Assembly: GCA_900316025.1 (NCBI GenBank)
Contig: ONBJ01000012.1
Span: 1-50,900, forward strand
Direction: 5' to 3'
DNA: 50,900 nt
DNA from: an uncultured Eubacteriales bacterium
Lineage (GTDB): Bacteria > Bacillota > Clostridia > Oscillospirales > Acutalibacteraceae
In this document: piece by piece, positions 41,510-50,707 of the stretch
Numbering within the stretch: the first letter of the stretch is position 1
Layout: each line of letters begins with the position of its first letter
Position numbers and translations under genes: made by a program
The notes under the pieces: model-generated
Database searches by the model: none
Told to the model about the DNA's origin: nothing
The model's input: only the letters and a program-made list of their open reading frames with translations

Positions 41510-44149
41510 ATGGCAAATCAAGAAGAAATAAAGGTTCCCGCTGCTGAGGAAGCACAGGTTCCCGAAATTATTCAGACAGTAGAAGATTTACAGGCAAAAA
41601 TGAAAGCGATGAGAAAGGCTCAGAAAATATTCTCAACCTATTCTCAGGAGCAGGTAGATAAAATTTTCAAGGCAGCAGCCATAGCAGCTAACAAAATGCG
41701 TATTCCCCTTGCAAAAATGGCTGTTGAGGAAACAGGTATGGGAATTGTTGAGGATAAGGTTATCAAAAACAATTACGCTGCCGAACATATCTACAACGCA
41801 TATAAATTTGAGAAAACTTGCGGTGTTATAGAGGAAAATCCTGCATACGGAACAAAGGTTATTGCAGAACCTCTCGGACTTATAGCAGCGGTTATCCCTA
41901 CGACAAACCCCACGTCAACGGCTATATTCAAGGCGCTTATCTGTCTTAAAACAAGAAACGCTATTATAATAAGCCCTCACCCCCGTGCAAAGAAATCGAC
42001 AATAGCAGCAGCAAAAATCGTTCTTGATGCAGCTGTTGAAGCAGGTGCTCCCGAGGGTATAATCGGCTGGATAGATGTTCCTTCGCTTGAGCTTACAAAC
42101 GAGGTTATGAAAAACTCCGATACAATACTTGCAACAGGCGGCCCCGGTATGGTAAAGGCAGCTTATTCTTCAGGAAAGCCTGCACTTGGCGTTGGTGCAG
42201 GAAATACACCTGTTATCATAGATGAAACAGCCGATATTCAGATGGCTGTATATTCAATAATTCATTCAAAGACATTCGACAACGGTATGATTTGTGCTTC
42301 TGAGCAGTCAGTAACAGTTCTCAGCAGCATATATGACCAGGTTAAGGCAGAGTTCAAAAAGAGAGGCTGCTACTTCCTTGAAGGCGATGAGCTTGACAAG
42401 GTAAGAAAAACAATCCTTATAAACGGTTCGCTCAATGCAAGAATAGTAGGTCAGAAAGCACATACTATAGCAAAGCTTGCAGGAGTTGAAGTTCCCGAAG
42501 ATACGAAGGTTCTTATCGGTGAAGTTGAGTCCGTTGATATCTCAGAGGAATTTGCTCACGAAAAACTTTCTCCCGTACTTGCTATGTACAAGGCTGAAAC
42601 CTTTGACGAAGCTATCGCAAAGGCTGAAGTTCTCGTTGCTGACGGCGGCTACGGTCATACGGCTTCCCTCTATATTCACCCCGCAGAAAAAGAAAAGATG
42701 GCTAAGCATCAGGCAGCTATGAAAGCTTGCCGTATACTTGTAAATACACCTTCTTCATTCGGCGGTATAGGTGATCTCTATAACTTCAAGCTTGCTCCCT
42801 CGCTTACACTCGGCTGCGGTTCATGGGGCGGCAACTCCGTATCCGAAAACGTTGGCATAAAACACCTCATTAACAGAAAAACCGTTGCCGAAAGGAGAGA
42901 GAATATGCTTTGGTTCAGAGCACCTCAGAAGGTTTACTTTAAAAAGGGCTGTATGCCTGTTGCTCTTGATGAGCTTGGCACAATTATGCACAAGAAAAGA
43001 GCATTTATTGTAACAGACCAGTTCCTTTACAAAAACGGTTATGTTGCACCAATTGAAGAAAAGCTCGATATGATGGGTATAGAACACACCTGCTTCTATA
43101 ACGTTCAGCCTGACCCTACTCTTGCTTCCGCTAAGGAGGGTGCTGAGCAGATGAGATTGTTTGAGCCTGATGTAATAATAGCTATGGGCGGCGGCTCGGC
43201 GATGGACGCAGGTAAGATTATGTGGGTTCTTTACGAACACCCCGATGCTGACTTCCTTGATATGGCTATGAGATTTATAGATATACGCAAGAGAGTTTAT
43301 ACCTTCCCTGAAATGGGTCAGAAGGCTACGTTTGTTGCCGTTCCTACATCTTCGGGTACAGGTTCGGAGGTTACTCCTTTTGCAGTTATCACAGACGAGA
43401 AAACAGGTCAGAAGTATCCTCTTGCAGACTACCAGCTTTTGCCTAATATGGCTATCATCGACGTTGACAATATGATGAACCAGCCTAAGGGTCTTACAAG
43501 TGCTTCAGGTATAGACGCTCTCACTCACGCTCTTGAAGCTTATGCTTCCGTTATGGCTACAGATTATACTGACGGTCTTGCTCTCAAGGCTATGAAGAAT
43601 ATTTTCAAGTATCTGCCTTCTGCTTATGAGAACGGTGCTAAAGACCCTATCGCAAGAGAAAAAATGGCTGATGCTTCAACTATGGCAGGTATGGCTTTTG
43701 CAAATGCTTTTCTTGGTGTATGTCACTCTATGGCTCATAAGCTTGGTGCTTATCATCACCTTCCCCACGGTGTTGCAAACGCATTGCTTATAACAATGAT
43801 TATGAAATATAACGCATGTCCTGCTCCCGAAAAAATGGGAACATTCTCACAGTATCAGTACCCTCATACACTTGAAAGATACTGCGAATGTGCTAATTTC
43901 TGCGGAGTGTTCGGCAGCACTGACGAAGAAACTCTCGATTTGTTCATTCAGAAAATTGAGGAGCTTAAAGCTAGAGTTGGTATCAAAAAGACTATTGCTG
44001 AGTACGGTATAAGCGAAGAAAACTTCCTTGCTACACTTGACGAAATGTCAGAAATGGCATTTGACGACCAGTGTACAGGTGCTAACCCCAGATACCCGTT
44101 GATTTCTGAAATCAAGGAAATGTATCTGAGAGCTTATTACGGAAATTAA
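41510..44149 (+). CDS. adhE: Bifunctional acetaldehyde-CoA/alcohol dehydrogenase
   Basis: Reduces acetyl-CoA to ethanol in two NADH-dependent steps. The N-terminal aldehyde dehydrogenase half has PTTNPTSTAIFKALI, the catalytic Cys in GMICASEQS (about residue 262) and GVGAGNTPVIID. The C-terminal iron alcohol dehydrogenase half has AMGGGSAMDAGK, SGTGSEVTPF and the metal-ligand region CHSMAHKLGAYHHLPHG. Total 879 residues, usual for AdhE. AAGGAG lies 10 bp before ATG 41510; an in-frame ATG at 41465 has no RBS. Probably assembles into spirosomes, as other AdhE proteins do. Ends with a strong terminator. Confidence 0.97.
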   Translation: MANQEEIKVPAAEEAQVPEIIQTVEDLQAKMKAMRKAQKIFSTYSQEQVDKIFKAAAIAANKMRIPLAKMAVEETGMGIVEDKVIKNNYAAEHIYNAYKFEKTCGVIEENPAYGTKVIAEPLGLIAAVIPTTNPTSTAIFKALICLKTRNAIIISPHPRAKKSTIAAAKIVLDAAVEAGAPEGIIGWIDVPSLELTNEVMKNSDTILATGGPGMVKAAYSSGKPALGVGAGNTPVIIDETADIQMAVYSIIHSKTFDNGMICASEQSVTVLSSIYDQVKAEFKKRGCYFLEGDELDKVRKTILINGSLNARIVGQKAHTIAKLAGVEVPEDTKVLIGEVESVDISEEFAHEKLSPVLAMYKAETFDEAIAKAEVLVADGGYGHTASLYIHPAEKEKMAKHQAAMKACRILVNTPSSFGGIGDLYNFKLAPSLTLGCGSWGGNSVSENVGIKHLINRKTVAERRENMLWFRAPQKVYFKKGCMPVALDELGTIMHKKRAFIVTDQFLYKNGYVAPIEEKLDMMGIEHTCFYNVQPDPTLASAKEGAEQMRLFEPDVIIAMGGGSAMDAGKIMWVLYEHPDADFLDMAMRFIDIRKRVYTFPEMGQKATFVAVPTSSGTGSEVTPFAVITDEKTGQKYPLADYQLLPNMAIIDVDNMMNQPKGLTSASGIDALTHALEAYASVMATDYTDGLALKAMKNIFKYLPSAYENGAKDPIAREKMADASTMAGMAFANAFLGVCHSMAHKLGAYHHLPHGVANALLITMIMKYNACPAPEKMGTFSQYQYPHTLERYCECANFCGVFGSTDEETLDLFIQKIEELKARVGIKKTIAEYGISEENFLATLDEMSEMAFDDQCTGANPRYPLISEIKEMYLRAYYGN

Positions 44150-44169
44150 TTGTAAATAAATTTATATTT

Positions 44170-44226
44170 AACGGCTGTCCTGAATCGTTTTGCTTTTTAC
44201 AATCAGGTTTGGAACAGCCGTTTTTT
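44170..44226 (+). terminator. Terminator of adhE
   Basis: AACGGCTGT (44170-44178) / ACAGCCGTT (44214-44222), extended by CCTGA (44179-44183) / TCAGG (44203-44207), then a T run to 44226. Confidence 0.85.
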
Positions 44227-44246
44227 ATTTCAGGGTGACTTTATAT

Positions 44247-45251
44247 ATGAATGATATAAAAATTTCGGTTGTAATACCGAGCTATAATGCTGAAAAATAT
44301 ATAGCACGATGTATCGATTCCGTTTTGAACACAGGCTATGAAAATCTCGAAATTATCTGCATAAATGACGGAAGTAAGGACGGAACTCTTGCAGTTCTGC
44401 GTGATTACGAAAAAAAATATGACTGCATAAAGGTAATAGATACACCAAACGGGGGAGTTGCAAGAGCGAGAAACATCGGAATTGAAAATCTTAGCGGCGA
44501 TTTTGTAACCTTTTTGGACGCTGACGACTGGATTCATCCGCAGTTTTTCAGTATTCTGCTGGAAGTCCAGAATGAATACAATTCAGATATAAGTGTAGGC
44601 GGATATGTGCAGAAAAAAGAATATTATGTAGATGACGCATTCGATAAAAATAAAGAAAAAGCTCTGTGCTTTGACGGAGAAGAATTTTTGAAGTTCGGCA
44701 TACATAAACGTTCAGCGTGTATGAGGCTTTACAGGACTTCCGTTATAAAAGATGTACGCTTTTACGATGGTCTTAAATACGGTGAGGATATGCTGTTCAA
44801 TTTTGATTTATACAGTCAGAATGCAGGCTTAAAGACTACATTTATAGGTTTTCCTATGTACTACTACTACAGTCATGATGATTCCAAAGTATCTACATCA
44901 GACGGAAGCGATTATATAAGTATGTGCAGGGTATATATGGAGCGTGCAAAAGAAGCTCATTCTTACGGAAAATCAGAAATTTATCTTTCTCAGGATTTGC
45001 TGGAATGCTTTTCGAGCCGCTATCATATCAAATACAGTGCCGATAAACAAACCAAGGCAGAGCTTAACAAGGTTTTGTTCGATAGTCTTAAGCTTGCTAA
45101 AAAATACAAATGTTTTTCTTTTACAAAATATATGTGCTTTCAGGTTTTTGCAAGATTTCCGTTTATATACAGATGGTTCAGAATTATAAAAGACCCCACA
45201 ATACTTGAATGGGAAAAATTTGAAAAAGAAAAATGCAGGCAAAAAAAATAA
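44247..45251 (+). CDS. Family 2 glycosyltransferase (GT-A fold)
   Basis: 334 residues. The nucleotide-sugar motif VVIPSYNAEKYIARCIDSVL, INDGSKDGT, and the metal-binding DxD in TFLDADDWIHPQFF are standard GT2 motifs. ATG at 44247 is chosen because AGGGTGAC lies just upstream and the GT2 fold starts at residue 4; the frame is open upstream but that extension overlaps the adhE terminator. It probably adds a sugar to a surface glycan; donor and acceptor are unknown. The C-terminus is Lys/Arg-rich. No other glycan genes are nearby. Confidence 0.9.
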   Translation: MNDIKISVVIPSYNAEKYIARCIDSVLNTGYENLEIICINDGSKDGTLAVLRDYEKKYDCIKVIDTPNGGVARARNIGIENLSGDFVTFLDADDWIHPQFFSILLEVQNEYNSDISVGGYVQKKEYYVDDAFDKNKEKALCFDGEEFLKFGIHKRSACMRLYRTSVIKDVRFYDGLKYGEDMLFNFDLYSQNAGLKTTFIGFPMYYYYSHDDSKVSTSDGSDYISMCRVYMERAKEAHSYGKSEIYLSQDLLECFSSRYHIKYSADKQTKAELNKVLFDSLKLAKKYKCFSFTKYMCFQVFARFPFIYRWFRIIKDPTILEWEKFEKEKCRQKK

Positions 45252-45255
45252 GACC

Positions 45256-45336
45256 ATAAAATTCAGGTCAAGCCTTTTTAAAGGATTGCGGTTTCCAAAG
45301 GCAGAGCCTTTGGTCAGGATTAAGGGTGAACCCCTA
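45256..45336 (+). repeat. Family A repeat, copy 6 (decayed)
   Basis: Recognisable edge (TAAAATTCAGGTC) and hairpin 2 (CCAAAGG/CCTTTGG), but hairpin 1 has a mismatch (GGATT in place of GGCTT) and hairpin 3 (AAGGGTGAACCCCT) no longer pairs cleanly. It lies between convergent genes. Confidence 0.85.
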
Positions 45337-45360
45337 AAATTATTATAATAAAAATCAGTT

Positions 45361-45391
45361 ATGCCCCTTGAAATATCATTTCAAGGGGCAT
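45361..45391. terminator. Bidirectional terminator
   Basis: 14-bp perfect stem ATGCCCCTTGAAAT (45361-45374) / ATTTCAAGGGGCAT (45378-45391), loop ATC, between the convergent glycosyltransferase and macro-domain genes. Confidence 0.8.
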
Positions 45392-45397
45392 AACCTT

Positions 45398-46336
45398 TTA
45401 AAAAGAACCTATCTGCTTTTCACCGAAATAAAACAGCATTGAATTTATCTGTAATATATCATAATTTCCGTTATCCATAAACATACTTATTATAACATCA
45501 CGCTTATAAGATAACGAAAAATCAAATCCGCTTTTTTCGACAAAGCCTCTCACGTCATCAGCGTTACTTTCAAATGCCACGGCTATGCCCAGTACCTCTT
45601 CTTTACTTACGGCTTTATTTACAGAGCCGTTGATAAGCTGTCCTAATGTCATTCTGCCTATGTTGGCTTTTGGGCAAAGTTTTTTTTCTTTTAATTTGTA
45701 CTTTTTTAAGGTATCGCACAAAATTTTTGAAAACTCAGGGCAGGGAAGCCCTGAGTTGGATTTTTTATCGTGAACATCTTTGTTAAAAAAATTGTTTCCT
45801 GCTGGTATATAATTCTCCGATATATATCGTTCGGTTTTCCTGACAAGCTCTTTATCAGGCATAAACGAGCTTCTGCTTTTCAGGACTAAAAATATGTCCA
45901 TATCATATTTTAAAAGATATTCCTTTATTTCACATAATGCGGAGCGTATAACCATATCTTTTGGAAAGCCTTTTCTGCCTGTTCCTATTAACGGAAGTGA
46001 TACGCTTTTCATAAGCTTTTTTCCTGCCATAGAAATCGAATTTCTATAACAAAGTCCTATATATTCTTCCGCACGTCTGCCGGACTGCGAAAATATCGGG
46101 GCAGCACAATGTATTATATACTTGCAGTCAAGACCGTATGAGTTTGTTGTTACGCATTCACAGCTTCCGCAAAAGCCTATTTTTTCACATTCACGTTCCA
46201 ACGCCTGCGGATTTCTGACTTTTTTGTACAGTTCTCCGCTCATACCTCCCGTATCTTTCAGGCTTACATCTGCCGATATAACTATACATTCCGTATCTGC
46301 TTCTGTTATATCGCCTTCTTTTATGAAAAACGGCAT
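45398..46336 (-). CDS. Macro-domain protein with C-terminal helical (HTH-like) module
   Basis: 312 residues. The N-terminal macro domain (about 1-155) shows IVISADVSLKDTGGMSGELYKKV, YIIHCAAPIF and SLPLIGTGRKGFPKD, typical ADP-ribose-binding loops. A linker follows. The second part (about 185-312: LGQLINGSVNKAVSKEEVLGIAVAFESNADDVRGFVEKSGF, then DVIISMFMDNGNYDILQINSMLFYFGE) looks like an all-helical module with HTH character that I recall from other clostridial fusion proteins. It is the last gene of the thi unit (30 bp after thiE). The role is unknown; removal or sensing of ADP-ribose is the family expectation. Confidence 0.8.
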   Translation of the reverse strand: MPFFIKEGDITEADTECIVISADVSLKDTGGMSGELYKKVRNPQALERECEKIGFCGSCECVTTNSYGLDCKYIIHCAAPIFSQSGRRAEEYIGLCYRNSISMAGKKLMKSVSLPLIGTGRKGFPKDMVIRSALCEIKEYLLKYDMDIFLVLKSRSSFMPDKELVRKTERYISENYIPAGNNFFNKDVHDKKSNSGLPCPEFSKILCDTLKKYKLKEKKLCPKANIGRMTLGQLINGSVNKAVSKEEVLGIAVAFESNADDVRGFVEKSGFDFSLSYKRDVIISMFMDNGNYDILQINSMLFYFGEKQIGSF

Positions 46337-46366
46337 AAAAAATCATTCCTTAAAAATGTGAACTTA

Positions 46367-47005
46367 TCATCTTGCAAACGGATTGAACAAAGCTTTCAGC
46401 TCTCTTGCAGCCGAGGCTATATCAGGCTTTCCGATAACAGAGGAAATAACCGCAACTCCGCTTATTCCCGTACTGTTTAAAAGAGTTATATTATCTCTTT
46501 TTATGCCGCCTATAGCCACAACGGGTATTTTCACCTGTGAACATATTTCCTTTAAGCTTTCGGTTGATACAGGTTTTGTATCCTTTTTTGTACCCGTAGC
46601 AAACACAGCACCAACTCCAAGATAGTCCGCACCGTCATTTTCAGCTTTGAGAGCTGCTTCAAGATTATTCGCCGATACACCTATTATTTTACTTTCACCA
46701 AGAACCGCCCTTGCAATATTTGCAGGCAAATCCTTTTGCCCAAGATGTACGCCGTCAGCATTAACTGCCGCCGCAATATCAAGCCTGTCGTTGATAATAA
46801 GCGGAACACCATAGTAATCCGTTATATTCTTTACGGAAAGAGCAAGCTCATAAAATTCACGTGATGTACAGTTTTTTTCCCTTAGCTGAACTACCGTACA
46901 GCCGCCTTTGACAGCCGCCTCAACAGCCTGTTCGAGAGTTTCCGTACTCATAATATCCCTGTCCGTACAGAGATAAAGCGTATAATCAATCTGATGTTTA
47001 TTCAT
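46367..47005 (-). CDS. thiE: Thiamine phosphate synthase
   Basis: Condenses HMP diphosphate with thiazole phosphate to thiamine phosphate. A 212-residue TIM barrel of family length. VQLREKNCTSREFYELA, INDRLDIAAAVNADGVHLGQKDLP, the VSANNLEAALKAENDGADYLGVGAVFATGTK stretch and PVVAIGGI are canonical. It lies 7 bp after thiC. The thiazole branch genes (thiG, thiH, thiS) are not in the window, so the thiazole moiety must be made elsewhere or salvaged. Confidence 0.96.
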   Translation of the reverse strand: MNKHQIDYTLYLCTDRDIMSTETLEQAVEAAVKGGCTVVQLREKNCTSREFYELALSVKNITDYYGVPLIINDRLDIAAAVNADGVHLGQKDLPANIARAVLGESKIIGVSANNLEAALKAENDGADYLGVGAVFATGTKKDTKPVSTESLKEICSQVKIPVVAIGGIKRDNITLLNSTGISGVAVISSVIGKPDIASAARELKALFNPFAR

Positions 47006-47012
47006 AGCAAAA

Positions 47013-48326
47013 TCACTTTTCTGTAACGAACTTTACTTCTTTGCCTTCAAGTATCATATTGGTAGTTCTTACAGCACACATTTTTCCGCACATTGAGCAG
47101 GTATGTCTGTCAGCAGGGGGAGTACTTTCAAAATATTCTCTTGCCTTGTCGCCGTCTATAGCAAGTTCAAACATTTTTTCCCAGTCCACAGCGTGTCGAG
47201 CCTCAGCCATTTTGTTGTCAATATCCCTTGCACCCTTTATGCCCTTTGCAATATCGGCAGCGTGTGCAGCTATCTTGCTTGCAACGATACCCTCTTTTAC
47301 GTCGTTGAGGTCGGGCAGACGCAGATGCTCGGCAGGAGTTACATAGCAGAGAAAATCAGCTCCGCTTGCAGCAGCTATCGCACCGCCTATCGCACTTGTT
47401 ATATGGTCATATCCGGGAGCAATATCGGTTACGAGAGGCCCTAAAACATAGAAAGGTGCTTCGTGACAAATTCTTTTCTGGAATTTCATATTTGCGGCTA
47501 TTTCGTCCATAGCCATATGACCCGGACCTTCTACCATAACCTGTACGTCCTTTTCCCACGCACGTTTTGTAAGATTGCCAAGCTCTATAAGTTCGGAAAT
47601 CTGACCTGCGTCTGTGCTGTCATCTATACAGCCGGGACGGAGTGCATCGCCAAGGCTTATTGTAACATCAAATTCCCTGAGAATATCGAGAACTTCGTCA
47701 TAATATTCAAAGAAAGGATTTTCGTTTCCTGTCATAGCCATCCACGCAAAAAGCAGAGAGCCGCCTCTTGAAACGATATTCATTTTTCTGCCCTCACGGC
47801 GGAAAGCTTCGACAGCACGTCTGTTTATTCCTGCGTGAATAGTCATAAAGTCCACGCCCTCCTCAGCGTGTGCCCTTACAACCCTGAGAAAATCCTGAGC
47901 GGTTATTTCGAGCAAATCCTTTTCGAGATAGCCTATTGCATCATACATAGGAACAGTACCTATCATAGCAGGTGATTTTTCTATAAGCTGAGTACGGAAA
48001 GTATTTGTTTTTCCGTAGTTGCTCAAATCCATAATAGCCTCTGCACCGAATTTTATAGCCATATCTACCTTCTGCATTTCAACGTCATAGTTATTGCAGT
48101 CACCCGAAATTCCCAGATTAACATTGATTTTTGTTTTAAGACCCTTTCCTATACCTTCGGGGGATATGGATTTATGGTTTATGTTGCAGGGGATAGCAAC
48201 CTGTCCGCAGGCTACAAGAGCCATAAGTTCGTTTACGTCCATATTTTCTTTTTCAGCAACGATTTCCATTTCGGGAGTTACTATGCCTTTTTTGGCAGCT
48301 TCCATCTGTGTAGCGTAATTTCTCAT
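47013..48326 (-). CDS. thiC: Phosphomethylpyrimidine synthase ThiC
   Basis: A radical SAM enzyme that rearranges aminoimidazole ribotide to HMP phosphate. 437 residues, the short form common in anaerobes. C-terminal iron-sulfur motif [12 protein letters not shown]. Barrel segments include [32 protein letters not shown] and [10 protein letters not shown]. It overlaps thiD by 4 bp (ATGA type), implying translational coupling. Oxygen-sensitive, as expected for an anaerobe. Confidence 0.97.
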   Translation of the reverse strand: MRNYATQMEAAKKGIVTPEMEIVAEKENMDVNELMALVACGQVAIPCNINHKSISPEGIGKGLKTKINVNLGISGDCNNYDVEMQKVDMAIKFGAEAIMDLSNYGKTNTFRTQLIEKSPAMIGTVPMYDAIGYLEKDLLEITAQDFLRVVRAHAEEGVDFMTIHAGINRRAVEAFRREGRKMNIVSRGGSLLFAWMAMTGNENPFFEYYDEVLDILREFDVTISLGDALRPGCIDDSTDAGQISELIELGNLTKRAWEKDVQVMVEGPGHMAMDEIAANMKFQKRICHEAPFYVLGPLVTDIAPGYDHITSAIGGAIAAASGADFLCYVTPAEHLRLPDLNDVKEGIVASKIAAHAADIAKGIKGARDIDNKMAEARHAVDWEKMFELAIDGDKAREYFESTPPADRHTCSMCGKMCAVRTTNMILEGKEVKFVTEK

Positions 48327-49129
48327 TTTTCATCAAAGCCTTTCATATTATAATAGTCATAAAAATGGTTCAGCGGGCCGCTGCCGCTGCCTATATCAAG
48401 CGAATATTTTATGGTATTGAATATATAGCGTTTTGCATTGAGTACAGCTTCGTCCGCACTGTATCCTCTTGCGAGGAAGGCAGTAATTGCTGATGAAATT
48501 GTACAGCCTGTACCGTGAGTATTTTTGGTGTTTATGCGAACCGAGGAAAATTTATATACTTTTTTTCCGTCATACAGAATATCGTCGGGCTGTCCGTTTG
48601 AATGACCTCCCTTGATAAGAACGCAATCCGCACCGAGGCGGTGTATTCTTTTTGCACAGCTTATCATATCGTCAATATTTTTTATTTTCTGACCTGCAAT
48701 CATTTCCGCTTCTGGAATGTTTGGGGTTATCACCGTTGCCAGCGGAATAAGGTTTTCACGCAAAGCGTTTAAAGCTCTGTATTCCATAAGAGGGTGATTG
48801 TTTTTTGCAAGCATTACAGGGTCGAGTACGATTTTAGGCGGCTGATAGAATTTAAGTTTTTCTGCTATACATTCCATTATGTCGCTGCTTTTTGTCATTC
48901 CTATTTTAACGCCGTCAACGGATATATCCTCAAAAACTGCGTCTATCTGTTCTTCAATGGCATCAAGCGGCATATCGTAAACGCTTATAACTCTTTTAGT
49001 GTTTTCAGCCACTACCGAGGTTATAACGCTCATTGCGTAAACACCGTTTGCACAGAATGCTTTTATATCCGCCTGCACACCTGCTCCGCCACTGCAGTCT
49101 GAGCCTGCTATCGTCAGACAATGCTTCAT
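48323..49129 (-). CDS. thiD: HMP/HMP-phosphate kinase
   Basis: Phosphorylates hydroxymethylpyrimidine twice for thiamine synthesis. [19 protein letters not shown] at the N-terminus, [24 protein letters not shown] and the anion-hole motif [12 protein letters not shown] are diagnostic of the ribokinase-like ThiD family. 268 residues is normal. GGAGGATAAAAG precedes the ATG at 49129. It is the first gene of thiD-thiC-thiE under the TPP riboswitch at 49323-49409, with a family A repeat in the leader. Confidence 0.96.
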   Translation of the reverse strand: MKHCLTIAGSDCSGGAGVQADIKAFCANGVYAMSVITSVVAENTKRVISVYDMPLDAIEEQIDAVFEDISVDGVKIGMTKSSDIMECIAEKLKFYQPPKIVLDPVMLAKNNHPLMEYRALNALRENLIPLATVITPNIPEAEMIAGQKIKNIDDMISCAKRIHRLGADCVLIKGGHSNGQPDDILYDGKKVYKFSSVRINTKNTHGTGCTISSAITAFLARGYSADEAVLNAKRYIFNTIKYSLDIGSGSGPLNHFYDYYNMKGFDEK

Positions 49130-49148
49130 AGCTTTTATCCTCCTTTAG

Positions 49149-49234
49149 TTCAAGGGCTTTGCCCTTGAAAATCCCACCAAAGGCTCCGCCTTTGGAAACC
49201 GCAAGCCTTTGAAAAGGCTTGACCTAAACTTTAT
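49149..49234 (-). repeat. Family A repeat, copy 7 (in the thiD leader)
   Basis: Minus-orientation copy with hairpin 3 TTCAAGGGC/GCCCTTGAA (49149-49169) and hairpin 2 CCAAAGG/CCTTTGG. It lies between the riboswitch terminator and the thiD RBS, so it is part of the thi mRNA leader. Confidence 0.92.
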
Positions 49235-49267
49235 GTTTTTTGCTGAATGAAATCAGATTAGAAATAT

Positions 49268-49306
49268 AAAAGGCACTCGCTGCTGAAGACAGTAGAGGAG
49301 TGCCTT
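49268..49306 (-). terminator. TPP riboswitch terminator
   Basis: On the minus strand AAGGCACTC pairs with GAGTGCCTT (49298-49306 with about 49270-49278), followed by TTTTATATTTC. It lies about 20 bp downstream of the TPP aptamer, as expected for ligand-controlled termination. Confidence 0.85.
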
Positions 49307-49322
49307 AAAAAACAAATGATTT

Positions 49323-49409
49323 GTTTGCTCCCTACGATAGTATTAACTAACAGGTTCAAAGGGTCAGGCAAAAAAACCTTCTCAACTTTTTACAGTTCCC
49401 CTGCAATTT
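49323..49409 (-). ncRNA. TPP (thiamine diphosphate) riboswitch
   Basis: Read on the minus strand, the segment contains AGGGGAACT, then TTGAGA (standing for CTGAGA), GACCCTTTGAACCTGTTAG, and ACTATCGTAGGGAGC, which are the conserved blocks of the THI element. A P1 stem can form from TTGC and GCAA. It lies between the lepB end and thiD and is followed by a terminator, so high TPP should turn thiDCE off. The first G of CTGAGA context and GTTAGTTAATACTA differ a little from the common consensus but match a clostridial variant as I remember it. Confidence 0.9.
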
Positions 49410-49444
49410 GTTATGTAATAAAAAATCTGATTATTCCGAAATTC

Positions 49445-50014
49445 TTAGAGAATGCGTATTCTGTCCAGCGGAGATATGATAATTCTTGCCTGACCGATTA
49501 TATTGTAAACAGGTATCAGTCCGACCTCAGAAAAACGGCTGTCGGTAGAATGGTCACGGTTATCACCCATAACGAAAACCATACCCTTGGGAATAACCGA
49601 AGGGATTTCAGCATCACCCTGTTTTTTGGTAGGGTCTTTGATGTAGGGTTCGTCAAGAACAACTCCGTTTACCGAAACCTCTCCCGTGTTGAAATTGATG
49701 TTAAGGGTCTGACCTTCAGTGGCAATTACACGTTTTATAATAGGCTTATACAAATTCTGTCCCTGACTGATAACTACGATGTCACCGTTATCGGGGGTAT
49801 AGCAGAAGTTTGTTACCACAACTCTGTCCTTATCGTGCAGAGTATCCATCATTGACCTTCCGTCAACATCTACAAGCCTGAAAAAGAACGTAAGCACGAG
49901 AACTACAAGTGTTACTGAAATGATAAGTGTATGAAGCCACTCATAGCAGCTTTGAGTAAGAGAAACTTCTTCTTCGGTGTTATCGTTTTCTTTTTTCAAA
50001 TCAATACTGTCCAT
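49445..50014 (-). CDS. lepB: Signal peptidase I
   Basis: Cleaves signal peptides of secreted proteins at the membrane. One N-terminal membrane helix (LIISVTLVVLVLTFFF) follows an acidic cytoplasmic tail. The catalytic Ser is in DGRSMMDTL and the general-base Lys in IKRVIATEG; box E is MGDNRDHSTDSR. 189 residues. ATG at 50014 is chosen because AAAGGAGG precedes it; the frame opens further up to 50047 without an RBS. It follows rplS, as in many Firmicutes. Confidence 0.96.
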   Translation of the reverse strand: MDSIDLKKENDNTEEEVSLTQSCYEWLHTLIISVTLVVLVLTFFFRLVDVDGRSMMDTLHDKDRVVVTNFCYTPDNGDIVVISQGQNLYKPIIKRVIATEGQTLNINFNTGEVSVNGVVLDEPYIKDPTKKQGDAEIPSVIPKGMVFVMGDNRDHSTDSRFSEVGLIPVYNIIGQARIIISPLDRIRIL

Positions 50015-50059
50015 AAAAGAACCTCCTTTACAACGGAAAAATGACATTCAATAGCAAAA

Positions 50060-50080
50060 AAGGGACGGAAAACGTCCCTT
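50060..50080 (-). terminator. Terminator between rplS and lepB
   Basis: AAGGGACG (50060-50067) / CGTCCCTT (50073-50080), with a T run following on the minus strand. It would end most rplS transcripts and reduce lepB expression. Confidence 0.85.
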
Positions 50081-50099
50081 AAATATCGGATATTGGCTA

Positions 50100-50444
50100 T
50101 TAGCGGATTTGCTCCTTAACCTTAGCAGCCTTACCAACTCTGTCACGGAGATAGTAGAGCTTGCTTCTGCGAACCTTACCATATCTGATAACCTTTACGT
50201 CCTTAACATTAGGTGAGTGAACAGGGAATACCCTCTCAACACCAACGCCGTAAGAAACACGTCTTACAGTAAAGGTAGCCGATACGCCACTGCCTTTTTT
50301 AGCAATAACTGTACCCTCAAACATCTGAATTCTTTCCTTTTCGCCCTCACGAATGTTTACGCTTACTCTTACGGTGTCACCTATACCGAACTTGGGCAGT
50401 TCATTCTTCAAAGAATCAGCAGCGATTGTTTTTAATGCATCCAT
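50100..50444 (-). CDS. rplS: 50S ribosomal protein L19
   Basis: 114 residues of the large ribosomal subunit protein L19. [54 protein letters not shown] and [23 protein letters not shown] are diagnostic. AGGAGG precedes the ATG. The leader (about 155 nt) contains a strong hairpin and may be a ribosomal-protein leader. Usually found after trmD; the gene upstream here is only partly visible. Confidence 0.98.
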   Translation of the reverse strand: MDALKTIAADSLKNELPKFGIGDTVRVSVNIREGEKERIQMFEGTVIAKKGSGVSATFTVRRVSYGVGVERVFPVHSPNVKDVKVIRYGKVRRSKLYYLRDRVGKAAKVKEQIR

Positions 50445-50604
50445 TTTAAAATCCTCCTAAGTTTTCAGACATTCTTGCAGCCTGTATGAAAAATCGCAGT
50501 TCATAAGCCGCAGAGGACTGTCCGCTTTAATGTCTTGGAATGCCTGAAAGGGCATTCCGCAGGCATCAATCCCCATTATTTTCAAATAACGGAACTCAAA
50601 TGCT
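50445..50604 (-). promoter_or_regulatory. Structured leader of rplS (possible L19-type leader)
   Basis: The leader contains the 8-bp stem GGAATGCC/GGCATTCC (50538-50545 with 50552-50559) and other partly paired segments. An L19 leader is known in Firmicutes; I cannot confirm that this one belongs to it. Confidence 0.4.
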
Positions 50605-50609
50605 TTAAC

Positions 50610-50638
50610 ATTATAGCATAATTCAAATATAATTTCAA
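50610..50638 (-). promoter_or_regulatory. Sigma-A promoter of rplS
   Basis: Minus strand TTGAAA (50638-50633), 17-bp spacer, TATAAT (50615-50610), giving a leader of about 155 nt. Confidence 0.75.
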
Positions 50639-50707
50639 GCGATTTGCGAACATTTTAATATCTTTACGTTGATTTTTTGTATTGAAGCAATTATGAAAGA
50701 AAAAACG

